Positions 8,152-16,666 of a stretch of DNA of 64,000 nt are shown in pieces. Every line of letters begins with the position of its first letter. Position 1 is the stretch's first letter. Made by a program: the position numbers and the translations under genes. The notes below the pieces were generated by a model that was not told where the DNA came from, made no database searches, and worked only from the letters and a program-made list of their open reading frames with translations. Source of the DNA: Arthrobacter ruber (GTDB lineage: Bacteria; Actinomycetota; Actinomycetes; Actinomycetales; Micrococcaceae); NCBI RefSeq assembly GCF_002954225.1, contig NZ_PPTH01000013.1, forward strand, positions 81,385-145,384, in the 5' to 3' direction.

Positions 8152-9119
8152 CGGCTGACGTCCCCTACCGGTGGGGCGGCGAGCTGCGTCACCGAGATGT
8201 TGACGGGGGAACCCGCCTCGTGGATGAGGGCCAGGGCGGGTGCGGCGTCGGGCACGTGCACGTGGACGCGCCAGCGGTAGCCCTCCTCCACCTCGGTCAC
8301 GGCGCTCATGATCACCGAGTCGCCGATCTCGTCGAGGTGCAGGCGCAGGGTCGCGGCGTCGAGCGGGCTGAGGTTGATGGTGCACATGACCTCGACGCCG
8401 TCGGCGTCCCCGCCGTTGTGGATGTGGGGTGCCTGGATGTCGTATCCGTGCAGACCGTCGATGAGCTCGTCCTGCAGTTCCTCGCCGAGCGCGGCGGCAC
8501 GGAGTGCGTCGAGGATCAGGAGGAAGCCCACGCCTCCGGCATCCACCACCTGCGCGTCGGTGAGCGGTCCGAGTTGGCTCTCGGTGCGCACCACGGCGTG
8601 AAGGGCGTGCTGGACGGAGGCCCGCAGCGTGAAGGCGAGCGCGGAGTTGCTGTCGTCGCCCGCATGCTCCGCGGCGGCTTCCGCCGCTGCACGCGCGCTG
8701 GCCTCGAGGACGGAGAGCATGGTGCCGGGCACCGGGTCGCTGAGGGCGGACCAGCTGCGGATCTGCGCCCGGTGCAGCGCCGACGCCAGCAGGGTGCTGG
8801 TGAGTCGGGTGACCCCGTGGAGCGGCTCGGCGAAGGCGGCCAGGAAGACGGCGAAGAGGGTGCCGGAGTTCCCGCGGGCGTCCTCCATGGCCCCGCGGCC
8901 CGCGACGCTGAGCAGGTCGCCGAGGTCCGAGGTGTCGGTGTCCTGGACCGCGCCTGCTGCGGACCGGACGGTCTGGTAGAGGTTGGTACCGGTGTCGCCG
9001 TCGGCCACCGGGAAGATGTTGATGGCGTTCAGGCGGTCGCTGTGGTTGCCGAGGGACTCTTCTGCCCTGCCCAGCCAACGCTTCATCGCAACAGCATTGG
9101 CGGTGATCTTAGTCTGCAA
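8148..9119 (-). CDS. Short FakA-like DAK2-domain protein
   Basis: A 323-residue protein with a DAK2/DhaL-type ATP-binding domain (residues ~10-200, with the nucleotide/Mg loop FPVADGDTGTNL and GGVGFLLILDAL). It is followed by part of the FakA middle domain (EVMCTINL, VHVHVPDAAPAL). FakA phosphorylates fatty acids bound to FakB; full-length FakA has a further C-terminal domain, which is missing here because the frame stops at the recG start. The start is uncertain: TTG at 9119 (used here) overlaps thiL by 11 bp, while ATG at 9086 (MKRWLGRAEESL) has no ribosome site. The GTGA overlap with recG implies coupled translation. Fatty-acid kinase activity is an inference. Confidence 0.8.
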   Translation of the reverse strand: MQTKITANAVAMKRWLGRAEESLGNHSDRLNAINIFPVADGDTGTNLYQTVRSAAGAVQDTDTSDLGDLLSVAGRGAMEDARGNSGTLFAVFLAAFAEPLHGVTRLTSTLLASALHRAQIRSWSALSDPVPGTMLSVLEASARAAAEAAAEHAGDDSNSALAFTLRASVQHALHAVVRTESQLGPLTDAQVVDAGGVGFLLILDALRAAALGEELQDELIDGLHGYDIQAPHIHNGGDADGVEVMCTINLSPLDAATLRLHLDEIGDSVIMSAVTEVEEGYRWRVHVHVPDAAPALALIHEAGSPVNISVTQLAAPPVGDVSR

Positions 9120-10128
9120 AGTGATCCCATCCCCTGAGAGCTGTCGCCTGTGACGCCAGTGTCACTCGCGGCGTGCCCAGCCCTACCGAGCCTACCGCAG
9201 TGAAGCCGGGTGGGAGCAGGGCGTCCCGGGGGAACGTCGCGAGCAGTCCGTGGTCCTCGCCGCCTCCGAGCACCCAGTCCATCGCGTCCACCCCGAGCAG
9301 CCCGGCCGCTGCGCGCAGCGGCTCGGCATAGTGCAGCAGGGCGGCGGGGTCGAGGTCGAGCTGCACTCCGCTCGCCGTGGCGATCCGGCCCGAGTCCCGG
9401 ACGAGCCCGTCGGAGATGTCGAGCATGGCGCCGGCCCCCGCGGAAGCGGCTGCGGGACCGGCTGCGAGGGGCGGGCGCGGGCGCAGCTGTGCGGCGACGA
9501 GCTCCTCCCCCGCCGCGCCGAGGACGGCGAGCGGCCGGCCGTCCTCGAGGAGGGCCAGACCGGCCGCCGCACGGCCGAGGGTTCCCGCCACGGCGACCAC
9601 GTGACCAGGCTGCGCGCCCGATCGGAGGACGGGCTGCCGGCCCTCCAGGGTCCCGGTCACAGCGGCGGTGACCACGATCTGCGCACCACGGCCGAGGTCG
9701 CCACCGACCACCGAGCACACGGCGCCGAGCTCCCGGATCGCCGCTGCGAGTCCCCGAGCGCAGTCCTCCACCCAGGTGACGGGCGTGTGCGGCGGCAGCG
9801 TCAGGCTCACGACCAGCGAGGTGGCCGTGCCTCCCATCGCGTTGATATCGCTGAGATTCTGCGCCGCGGATTTCCAGCCGACGTCGTAGCCGGAGGTCGT
9901 GAACCCGTTGCTGCGGACAAGACGGAAATCCGCGTCCTCCACGAGTGTGTCCACGGAGAGGACCACTGGCCCGGGCGTCTCGGCGAGCACGGCGGCGTCG
10001 TCGCCCGGACCCACCAGCGTGCCCCGGGCGTCGCCGAGCAGCGGGAAGATCCTCGCGAGGAGCTCACCCTCGCTCATCCCGCCCACGGAGGGCCCGCCCG
10101 GAGCCGTCGGCTGCGATTCATCGGTCAT
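9109..10128 (-). CDS. thiL: Thiamine-monophosphate kinase ThiL
   Basis: Final step of thiamine diphosphate synthesis: phosphorylates thiamine monophosphate with ATP. The 339-residue protein shows the ThiL signatures GPGDDAAVL (about 47-55), DTLVEDADFR, VGWKSAAQNLSDINAMGG, VVGGDLGRG, and LDISDGLVRD in the second half, ending with the GGGEDHGLL loop. The ATG at 10128 is taken because a TACGGT -10 box lies exactly 7 nt before it; a GTG ten codons earlier gives no conserved extension. It overlaps the next gene slightly if that begins at TTG 9119. It is the head of the thiL-DAK2-recG run. Confidence 0.94.
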   Translation of the reverse strand: MTDESQPTAPGGPSVGGMSEGELLARIFPLLGDARGTLVGPGDDAAVLAETPGPVVLSVDTLVEDADFRLVRSNGFTTSGYDVGWKSAAQNLSDINAMGGTATSLVVSLTLPPHTPVTWVEDCARGLAAAIRELGAVCSVVGGDLGRGAQIVVTAAVTGTLEGRQPVLRSGAQPGHVVAVAGTLGRAAAGLALLEDGRPLAVLGAAGEELVAAQLRPRPPLAAGPAAASAGAGAMLDISDGLVRDSGRIATASGVQLDLDPAALLHYAEPLRAAAGLLGVDAMDWVLGGGEDHGLLATFPRDALLPPGFTAVGSVGLGTPRVTLASQATALRGWDHFAD

Positions 10129-10141
10129 GGGGGCTACCGTA
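10128..10141 (-). promoter_or_regulatory. Leaderless -10 promoter of thiL
   Basis: TACGGT at 10136-10141 followed by AGCCCCC and ATG on the minus strand. No 5' untranslated leader is expected, so no THI-box riboswitch can precede thiL here. Confidence 0.5.
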
Positions 10142-10183
10142 CGATGCGCGACCGACACGCGACCCGGGACGGCCGGGTACCCA

Positions 10184-11605
10184 TCACGCCCTGGTCAGGC
10201 CGGCGACGTAGGCGGTGAGGCGGTCCGCGGCGGGCACCGGCACGAAGCCGCTGGCTTTGAGCTTCGCGAGGTCGAGCGTGCTCTGCAGGGGACGCGGGGC
10301 CGCGTCCTTGCCGGCGAAGTACTCGGCGGTGCTGACGCCGGTGACGTCCCCGCGATCCCTTCCGCACAGCGCGTAGACCTCGGCTGCGATGTCGGCCCAG
10401 CTCTGCGGAGCGCCGTCGTTGGTCACGTTGTAGGTGCCGTACGGCGCGCCCGTACCCAGCAGGTGCACGATGGCGCCGGCGATGTCCTCGGTGAACGTCA
10501 GGCGGCCCACCTGGTCGTCGACGACGCTCGGCGAGATGCCGCGCCCGGCCAGGGCCGCCATGGTCCGCACGAAGTTGTTCCCCTCGCCGATCACCCAGCT
10601 GGTGCGCAGGATGTAGTGGCGCGGCACCGTCGCCACGATGGCGTCGCCGGCGGCCTTGGTCTGCCCGTAGACACCCAGCGGACTGAGCGGCTCGTCCTCG
10701 GGGTGCTCCTCGCGGGACCCGTCGAACACGTAGTCGCTGGAGATATGCACGAGGGTCAGGCGGTGAGCGCTCGCCACCCGGGCGAGGGCCGCGACGCCCG
10801 TGACGTTGACGGCCCAGGCGTCCGCCCGGCCCTCGGGCGTCTCGGCGGCGTCGACCGCGGTGTACGCGGCGGCGTTGACGATGGTGCCGTACGCCGACCA
10901 TGGGCGGGCGCCGTCGAGGTCCCCGCCCAGGAGGTCGAGCTCGGCGCGGGACGCGAACTCCACCGACGGCTGGTCGGCGAGCGCGCTGCGGAGGGCCCTG
11001 CCGAGCTGGCCGTCGGCCCCCACGACGAGCGTCTTCCGGGGTGCCAGCGGCCTGACCCCGGCCAGGCGCGGGTGCTTCCTGTCCTTGTCCGACAGTTCCG
11101 CGTCGGCCAGCGGGATGGGCCAGGCGATGCCGGCGGTCTCGTCGGCGAGATTCAGGAACACGTACTGGTCCTGGGCGTCGGCCGACCAGTGGTCGTTGAC
11201 GAGGTAGGTGTACGCCGTCCCGTCCTCGAGGGTCTGGAAGGCATTGCCCACGCCACGCGGGATGAAGATCGCCGTCGACGGGTCGAGCTCTGCGGTGAAG
11301 ACGGCGCCGAAGGACGGCCCCTCGCGCAGGTCCACCCAGGCGCCGAACACGCGTCCGGTGGCCACGGAGATGAACTTGTCCCAGGGCTCGGCGTGGATAC
11401 CCCGCGTGGTGCCGGCGGTCTCGTTGAAGGAGATGTTGTTCTGCACGGGCCCGAAGTCCTCCAGCCCGGCGGCGGTCATCTTGGCCCGCTGCCAGTTCTC
11501 CTTGAACCAGCCGCGGTTGTCACCGTGCACGGGGAGGTCGAACAGGACGACACCCGGGATGGGCGTCTCGCGGGCAGCGAGGGGCTTCGAGAACACGGGT
11601 CCCAT
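10184..11605 (-). CDS. RmlC-RmlD fusion: dTDP-rhamnose epimerase/reductase
   Basis: A 473-residue fusion of the last two steps of dTDP-L-rhamnose synthesis. Residues ~1-190 are a cupin RmlC-type 3,5-epimerase domain (HGDNRGWFKENW, GTTRGIHAEPWDKF, IPRGVGNAFQTLED). Residues ~190-473 are an RmlD-type NADPH reductase with VVGADGQLGRAL, NAAAYTAVDAAE, HISSDYVFDG and the YGQTKAAGD active site. The epimerase has the conserved His and Lys, but the usual His-Tyr-Gln around the base reads His-Ala-Glu, and NAF replaces the usual HGF. It begins 4 nt after the rmlB stop. Such fusions are, to my recollection, found in Micrococcaceae. RmlA is absent from the window. Confidence 0.9.
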   Translation of the reverse strand: MGPVFSKPLAARETPIPGVVLFDLPVHGDNRGWFKENWQRAKMTAAGLEDFGPVQNNISFNETAGTTRGIHAEPWDKFISVATGRVFGAWVDLREGPSFGAVFTAELDPSTAIFIPRGVGNAFQTLEDGTAYTYLVNDHWSADAQDQYVFLNLADETAGIAWPIPLADAELSDKDRKHPRLAGVRPLAPRKTLVVGADGQLGRALRSALADQPSVEFASRAELDLLGGDLDGARPWSAYGTIVNAAAYTAVDAAETPEGRADAWAVNVTGVAALARVASAHRLTLVHISSDYVFDGSREEHPEDEPLSPLGVYGQTKAAGDAIVATVPRHYILRTSWVIGEGNNFVRTMAALAGRGISPSVVDDQVGRLTFTEDIAGAIVHLLGTGAPYGTYNVTNDGAPQSWADIAAEVYALCGRDRGDVTGVSTAEYFAGKDAAPRPLQSTLDLAKLKASGFVPVPAADRLTAYVAGLTRA

Positions 11606-11609
11606 GCGC

Positions 11610-12695
<1,086 letters not shown>

Positions 12696-13511
12696 TCAGG
12701 ACTGGTGGCTGCCGCGGCGCCGCGCGACCACGACCGCGGTGATGACGAGCGCGGCGGCCAGGAGCCCGGCGCCGATCCACGCGACCGGCGCGAGGGAGGC
12801 TGCGCGTTCCTCCTCGACGGCCACCGGGGTGCTGCTCGCGGCCGGCGCAGGGGTCGTCGCCGACCGGCTCGACCGCGGCGTCGTCGTCGTCGACGCGCTC
12901 GGGGCGGTCGGGGCGGTCGAGGGGACCACGGGCGCTGCGACGGGCGCCTCCGGGGACGCGGTGGCCGAGGCCTCGGGGGTGGGCGCGGGAGCGGTCGCGG
13001 TGGGCTCCGGGGTCGGCGTCGACGTGGGCGTGGGCGTGGGCACCGAGCCGGGGACGACGGTCTCACCCGCGATCGCGACGGCCTCGCCCGAGGCGGCGTC
13101 GTACCGGAGGTTGGTGTAGATGAGCGTGTCTGCGAACACGAGGTTCCCGGTGCCCGGCTCGATGAGATGCCCGGTGGCGGGATGCACGAGGAAGCCGGTG
13201 CGCGTGTTGATCAGGAAGCCCGTGGCGGGGTCGGTGCCGGAGGTCACCGTGGGATCGGGACCGGCCGGGACGGGCTCGACGAAGGTCTGCCCGTCGGAGT
13301 TCTCGCCGGGGACGGACGGCTCCTGCCCGCCCACGACCGCCGGCGCGACGACGGCGGGCGCGACCTGGGCTGACCCGGACCCGGCATGCTCGAGCGCGAG
13401 AGCGGGCACCGGTGCGGCGAGAACCGCCCCGGCGAGGAGGGTGGCGGCCGCGCCGGAGAGGATCCGGGTGCTGGCGGTGGTCGGCAGGGTGCGGCGGTGG
13501 TGCGGGGTCAT
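12696..13511 (-). CDS. Secreted, membrane-anchored protein with octapeptide repeats
   Basis: A 271-residue surface protein I do not recognise. Residues 1-40 are a signal peptide (basic start, hydrophobic run, cut near ALA). Residues 94-137 hold tandem 8-residue units of the form G-F-L-I/V-x-P-x-T (for example GFLVHPAT, GHLIEPGT, GNLVFADT). Residues ~155-230 form a Pro/Thr/Ser/Ala stalk, probably extended and a possible site of O-glycosylation. A C-terminal membrane helix (about 241-263) and basic ARRRGSHQ tail anchor it; no LPXTG sortase site is seen. It is co-oriented with rmlB and the rmlC-rmlD fusion, suggesting display on, or interaction with, rhamnose-containing wall glycans. That link is inference. 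Confidence 0.75.
   Translation of the reverse strand: MTPHHRRTLPTTASTRILSGAAATLLAGAVLAAPVPALALEHAGSGSAQVAPAVVAPAVVGGQEPSVPGENSDGQTFVEPVPAGPDPTVTSGTDPATGFLINTRTGFLVHPATGHLIEPGTGNLVFADTLIYTNLRYDAASGEAVAIAGETVVPGSVPTPTPTSTPTPEPTATAPAPTPEASATASPEAPVAAPVVPSTAPTAPSASTTTTPRSSRSATTPAPAASSTPVAVEEERAASLAPVAWIGAGLLAAALVITAVVVARRRGSHQS
13101..13232 (-). repeat. Tandem octapeptide repeat region
   Basis: Codes for about five 8-residue units with Thr-Gly at fixed spacing, residues 94-137 of the surface protein. The units differ at the nucleotide level, so this is an old, selected protein repeat and not a recent DNA expansion. Confidence 0.65.
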
Positions 13512-13700
13512 TCGTCCTCGGCTCGGGCTCTCGCAGCGGCGGGTCGCGCGGGGCGACGCCGGGTGCGGTGGGGAACCAGCAGCCTGGATTCGGCTGTGGC
13601 TCCTGAAGTGTACGGTCGGCCGATCGCCGCTCCCGGCTCATCCCCGGAGGCGCCTGCACCGTGTCGTGCCGCGCCCGCCACGGCAGCCTGCGCGACCTAC

Positions 13701-13713
13701 TAGGGTGGGAGCA
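13701..13713 (+). promoter_or_regulatory. Leaderless -10 promoter of DUF3515 gene
   Basis: TAGGGT at 13701-13706, GGGAGC spacer, ATG at 13713. The spacer contains a GGGAG string, but only one base before the start codon, too close to act as a ribosome site. Confidence 0.45.
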
Positions 13714-14201
13714 TGCCTGCTCTCCCCCGGTCCGCGGCCTCCCTCGCGTGCGTCGCGGTCCTCGCGGCCGGGCTCGCGGGGTGCGCGTCCGTCGTCGACG
13801 TCGATCCCGCCGAGGATGCGGCGAACGCTCGCTGCGCCGACGTCATGATCGCCCTGCCGCCGCTCGTCGCGGAGAACGAGCAGCGGGACACGAACAGCCA
13901 GGCGACCTCCGCGTGGGGCGATCCGTCGAAGGTGGTGCTCCGGTGCGGCGTGGTGGTCCCCAGTCCCACCACCGATCCGTGCGTGACCGTGAACGACGTC
14001 GACTGGGTGGTCCGGGAGGGGGACCCGGCGTGGACCGCCACCACCTACGGGCGTGATCCCGCCGTCGAGGTCCTCTTCGACCCCGACGAGGTCGCCTCGA
14101 GCACCGTCCTCGTGGAGCTCGGCGCCGCCGTCGCGCGTGTGGATCAGACCCGCGCGTGCGTCGCGCTGTCCGACGCCACCCCCGTACCGTCGGGCGGCTG
14201 A
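13713..14201 (+). CDS. DUF3515 lipoprotein
   Basis: A 162-residue exported protein of unknown biochemical role. A signal sequence ends in a clean lipobox LAGC (Cys at about residue 24). The mature part has conserved-looking pairs of cysteines (ARCADVMIALPP, LRCGV, DPCVTV, RACVAL) that may form disulfides outside the cell. In other actinobacteria the DUF3515 gene lies between ddl and thiL, co-directional with both. Here it stands alone on the opposite strand, 11 kb from ddl and 3.5 kb from thiL, which points to a local rearrangement. Confidence 0.82.
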   Translation: MPALPRSAASLACVAVLAAGLAGCASVVDVDPAEDAANARCADVMIALPPLVAENEQRDTNSQATSAWGDPSKVVLRCGVVVPSPTTDPCVTVNDVDWVVREGDPAWTATTYGRDPAVEVLFDPDEVASSTVLVELGAAVARVDQTRACVALSDATPVPSGG

Positions 14202-14248
14202 CGCCGCGTCCCCCTGTTTGCAGCACTCCACAACCGCCGGGAGGCACC

Positions 14249-15106
14249 GTGAAAGCAGAGCAGATCTCCGATGTCATCACCTTCCACGGGGAGGGTCCCT
14301 ATTGGGACCCTCGCCGCGGCGAGCTGCTGCTGGTGGACATGACGGAGGGCGACCTCCTGGTCCGCCACGAGGACGGTTCCTTCGACCGGCACGACGTCCA
14401 CCCGCGCCTGGCCGCCGTCATCCGCGGGCGCGAAGCGGGCGGGTACGTCCTCGGCGTGGAGCGCGGGTTCGTGTTCGCGGACGATTCCTTCACCGTCCTC
14501 GAGCAGGGCCCTGCGGCGTTCGGCGACAGCGCGGTCCGCATGAACGACGGCGGCTGCGACACCGCGGGCCGGTTCCTGTGCGGCTCGATGGGCTGGGAGG
14601 GCGGGTTCGGAGCGGGGGCCCTCTACTCCCTCGGGAGGGACCACGGCGTCTCGACCCTGCTGTCGGGTATCACCGTCTCGAACGGCCTCCACTTCTCCCC
14701 CGACGGCGGCACCGCGTTCTTCAGCGACACCCCCACGGGCCGCATCGATGCCCTCGGCTACGACGTCGACGCCGGAGTCTTCACCGACCGCAGCACGTTC
14801 ACCGTCGTCGAGCCGGCGCTCGGCATGCCGGACGGCATGGCCATCGACGCCGAGGGTGGCATCTGGACGGCGCTGTACGGCGGCGGAGCCGTGGCGCGGT
14901 ACGACGCCTCTGGCCGGCTCGCGGAGCACATCCCGCTGCCGGTCACCAACGTCACGGCCTGCGCGTTCGGCGGTCCGGAGCTGCGCACCCTCTTCATCAC
15001 GACGACGCAGGAGAACATCCCCAAGGGATCGGAGTCCTCCGCCGGCGCACTCTTCGCCGTCGAGGCAGGGGTGGCCGGCGCTCCCCTGCCGATGTTCAGG
15101 GGGTAG
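14249..15106 (+). CDS. SMP-30/gluconolactonase family hydrolase
   Basis: A 285-residue six-bladed beta-propeller lactonase of the SMP-30/gluconolaconase/LRE-like group. These enzymes open sugar lactones using a bound divalent metal. The metal ligands expected of the family are visible: the glutamate in FHGEGPYWD near the start, the asparagine region VRMNDGGCD, the asparagine of ITVSNGLHFSPD and the aspartate of MPDGMAIDAEGG. It begins with GTG at 14249, preceded by GGGAGG at proper spacing; the longer upstream frame lacks this. Cytoplasmic (no signal peptide). No sugar catabolic gene lies nearby, so the substrate is unknown. It converges with the SDR gene on a shared terminator hairpin. Confidence 0.87.
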   Translation: MKAEQISDVITFHGEGPYWDPRRGELLLVDMTEGDLLVRHEDGSFDRHDVHPRLAAVIRGREAGGYVLGVERGFVFADDSFTVLEQGPAAFGDSAVRMNDGGCDTAGRFLCGSMGWEGGFGAGALYSLGRDHGVSTLLSGITVSNGLHFSPDGGTAFFSDTPTGRIDALGYDVDAGVFTDRSTFTVVEPALGMPDGMAIDAEGGIWTALYGGGAVARYDASGRLAEHIPLPVTNVTACAFGGPELRTLFITTTQENIPKGSESSAGALFAVEAGVAGAPLPMFRG

Positions 15107-15123
15107 GCCTGCGCAGGGTGGCC

Positions 15124-15165
15124 ACCCTTCCGCGGACGCTTGCTGTTGAACATCCGCGGAAGGGT
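15124..15165. terminator. Bidirectional terminator
   Basis: Perfect 13-bp stem (ACCCTTCCGCGGA and its complement) around a 16-nt loop between two converging genes. It would end both transcripts. Confidence 0.65.
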
Positions 15166-15176
15166 CGTGCGGGACG

Positions 15177-16016
15177 TCAGAGGATCGGCTGGCCACCCGT
15201 GACGGCGATGCGCGCGCCCGAGACGTAGCTGGCCTCGTCGGAGGCGAGCATCACGTACACCGGCGCGAGCTCCGCGGGCTGGCCCGCGCGCTGCATCGGT
15301 ACCTGCTGACCGAACGACTCCACCTGATCCTCCGGCATCGTCGCGGGTATCAGCGGCGTCCAGATGGGGCCGGGAGCCACGGAGTTGGCGCGGATGCCGC
15401 GCTCGGCGAGGAGCTGGGCCATGGAGGCCGTCATGTTGGCGATGCCCGACTTCGTGGCCGAGTAGGGCATCAGGGTGGGCACCGGGTTGTCCGAGTTGAT
15501 CGAGCTCGATCCGATGATCGATCCGCCCGGTCCCATGTGCGGCAGGACGGCCTTCGTGAGGTGGAAGAAGGCGCTGAGGTTCACGGCGAGCGTGTAGTCC
15601 CACTCCTCGTCCGGGATCTCCTCGATGGTCTCGTGCGTCATCTGGAAGGCGGCGTTGCTGACGAGGACGTCCACCCTGCCGAACTCCTCGACGGCCTTGT
15701 CGATGACCGCGCGGCACGTTGCCGGGTCGGCGAGGTCGCCCGGGAACAGGACGGCCTTCTGCCCGGCGTCCTCGACCCAGCGGGCCGTCTCGCGGGCGTC
15801 GTCGTCCTCGTTCAGGTAGCTGATGAGGACGTCCGCTCCCTCGCGTGCGTAGGCGATGGCGACGGCGCGGCCGATACCGCTGTCGGCGCCGGTGATCACC
15901 GCCTTCTTGCCTGTGAGCCGGCCGGACCCCCGGTAGGTCTGCTCCCCGTGGTCGGGCGTGGGATCCATCGCGTCGGTGGTGCCGGGCACGTCCTGCTGCT
16001 GTGGTGGCTGGGTCAC
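15177..16016 (-). CDS. Short-chain dehydrogenase, stress-type YghA-like
   Basis: NAD(P)-dependent oxidoreductase of 279 residues. After a hydrophilic Gln/Pro-rich N-terminus it has the cofactor motif TGADSGIGRA (about 45-54), a SNAAFQ element replacing the usual NNAG, the catalytic serine in GSSSINSD, the YSATKSG tyrosine/lysine pair and the PGPIWTPL loop. The N-terminal extension with TYRGSGRL before the Rossmann fold is typical of the YghA/YhdF-type enzymes often induced by general stress. Start GTG 16016 has GGAGGAA 3-9 nt upstream; the frame beyond it is not conserved. It is divergent from the DUF3072 gene. Confidence 0.88.
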   Translation of the reverse strand: MTQPPQQQDVPGTTDAMDPTPDHGEQTYRGSGRLTGKKAVITGADSGIGRAVAIAYAREGADVLISYLNEDDDARETARWVEDAGQKAVLFPGDLADPATCRAVIDKAVEEFGRVDVLVSNAAFQMTHETIEEIPDEEWDYTLAVNLSAFFHLTKAVLPHMGPGGSIIGSSSINSDNPVPTLMPYSATKSGIANMTASMAQLLAERGIRANSVAPGPIWTPLIPATMPEDQVESFGQQVPMQRAGQPAELAPVYVMLASDEASYVSGARIAVTGGQPIL

Positions 16017-16300
16017 TGTTCCTCCTGGTGTCTGCGGGCGATCGCGTCCGTGGCTTCCCCGTCCCCCTACGGTAAGCACCCTTAGTAATCGAAGGGAAGC
16101 GGACGCCCGGTCCGGAAACCCGTTGCACGAGGGGCACCCACGCCCGATGCGGTACACGGCCGAATCCGTCCTGCCCCTGGAACGGACCGATCAGGGGCCC
16201 GTGACGGGGCCCATCGGTGCTGATCACGAACCCCGGCGAGGGTGTCGGTGACAGTAAGTACACTGATGACTTCAGCCGGCTACGACGAACAGGAACTCAC

Positions 16301-16531
16301 ATGGCAGACACACTGGGAAGCCCGAACTCCGAGCCCGAGGGTGGATTCGAACGGGATCCGTCCGACTGGGTCACGGGTGACGAGCCGATGACCGCCGCAC
16401 AGCGCAGCTACCTCGACACGCTCGCACGCGAGGCCGGCGAGGAGATCCCGGCGGACATCAACAAGGCCGAGGCGTCCGAGCACATCGACCGTCTCCAGGG
16501 CAAGAGCAAGCGACTCAGCGACGATTCCTGA
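16301..16531 (+). CDS. DUF3072 small acidic protein
   Basis: A 76-residue hydrophilic protein. The core DEPMTAAQRSYLDTLAREAGEEIPADINKAEASE... (seen from residue ~28 on) is the DUF3072 pattern: a helix followed by a charged segment ending in RLQGKSKR. The function is unknown; the fold resembles small DNA- or RNA-associated helical modules found in actinobacteria and is often stress-linked. ATG 16301 has AGGAA 6 nt before it. It diverges from the SDR gene across a 284-bp region, where no other gene is evident. Confidence 0.8.
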   Translation: MADTLGSPNSEPEGGFERDPSDWVTGDEPMTAAQRSYLDTLAREAGEEIPADINKAEASEHIDRLQGKSKRLSDDS

Positions 16532-16666
16532 TCCTGTGTCGCTCCGGTCCCACTGTCCGGTGGATGTCACCGGGACTGGTCGACGGTTCCGGGTGATCCG
16601 CATCGGACAGTGGGATCGGCCTTCGGGGCCGGCGAGCCGGCCGACACCGTCGTAGGCACCGAACCG

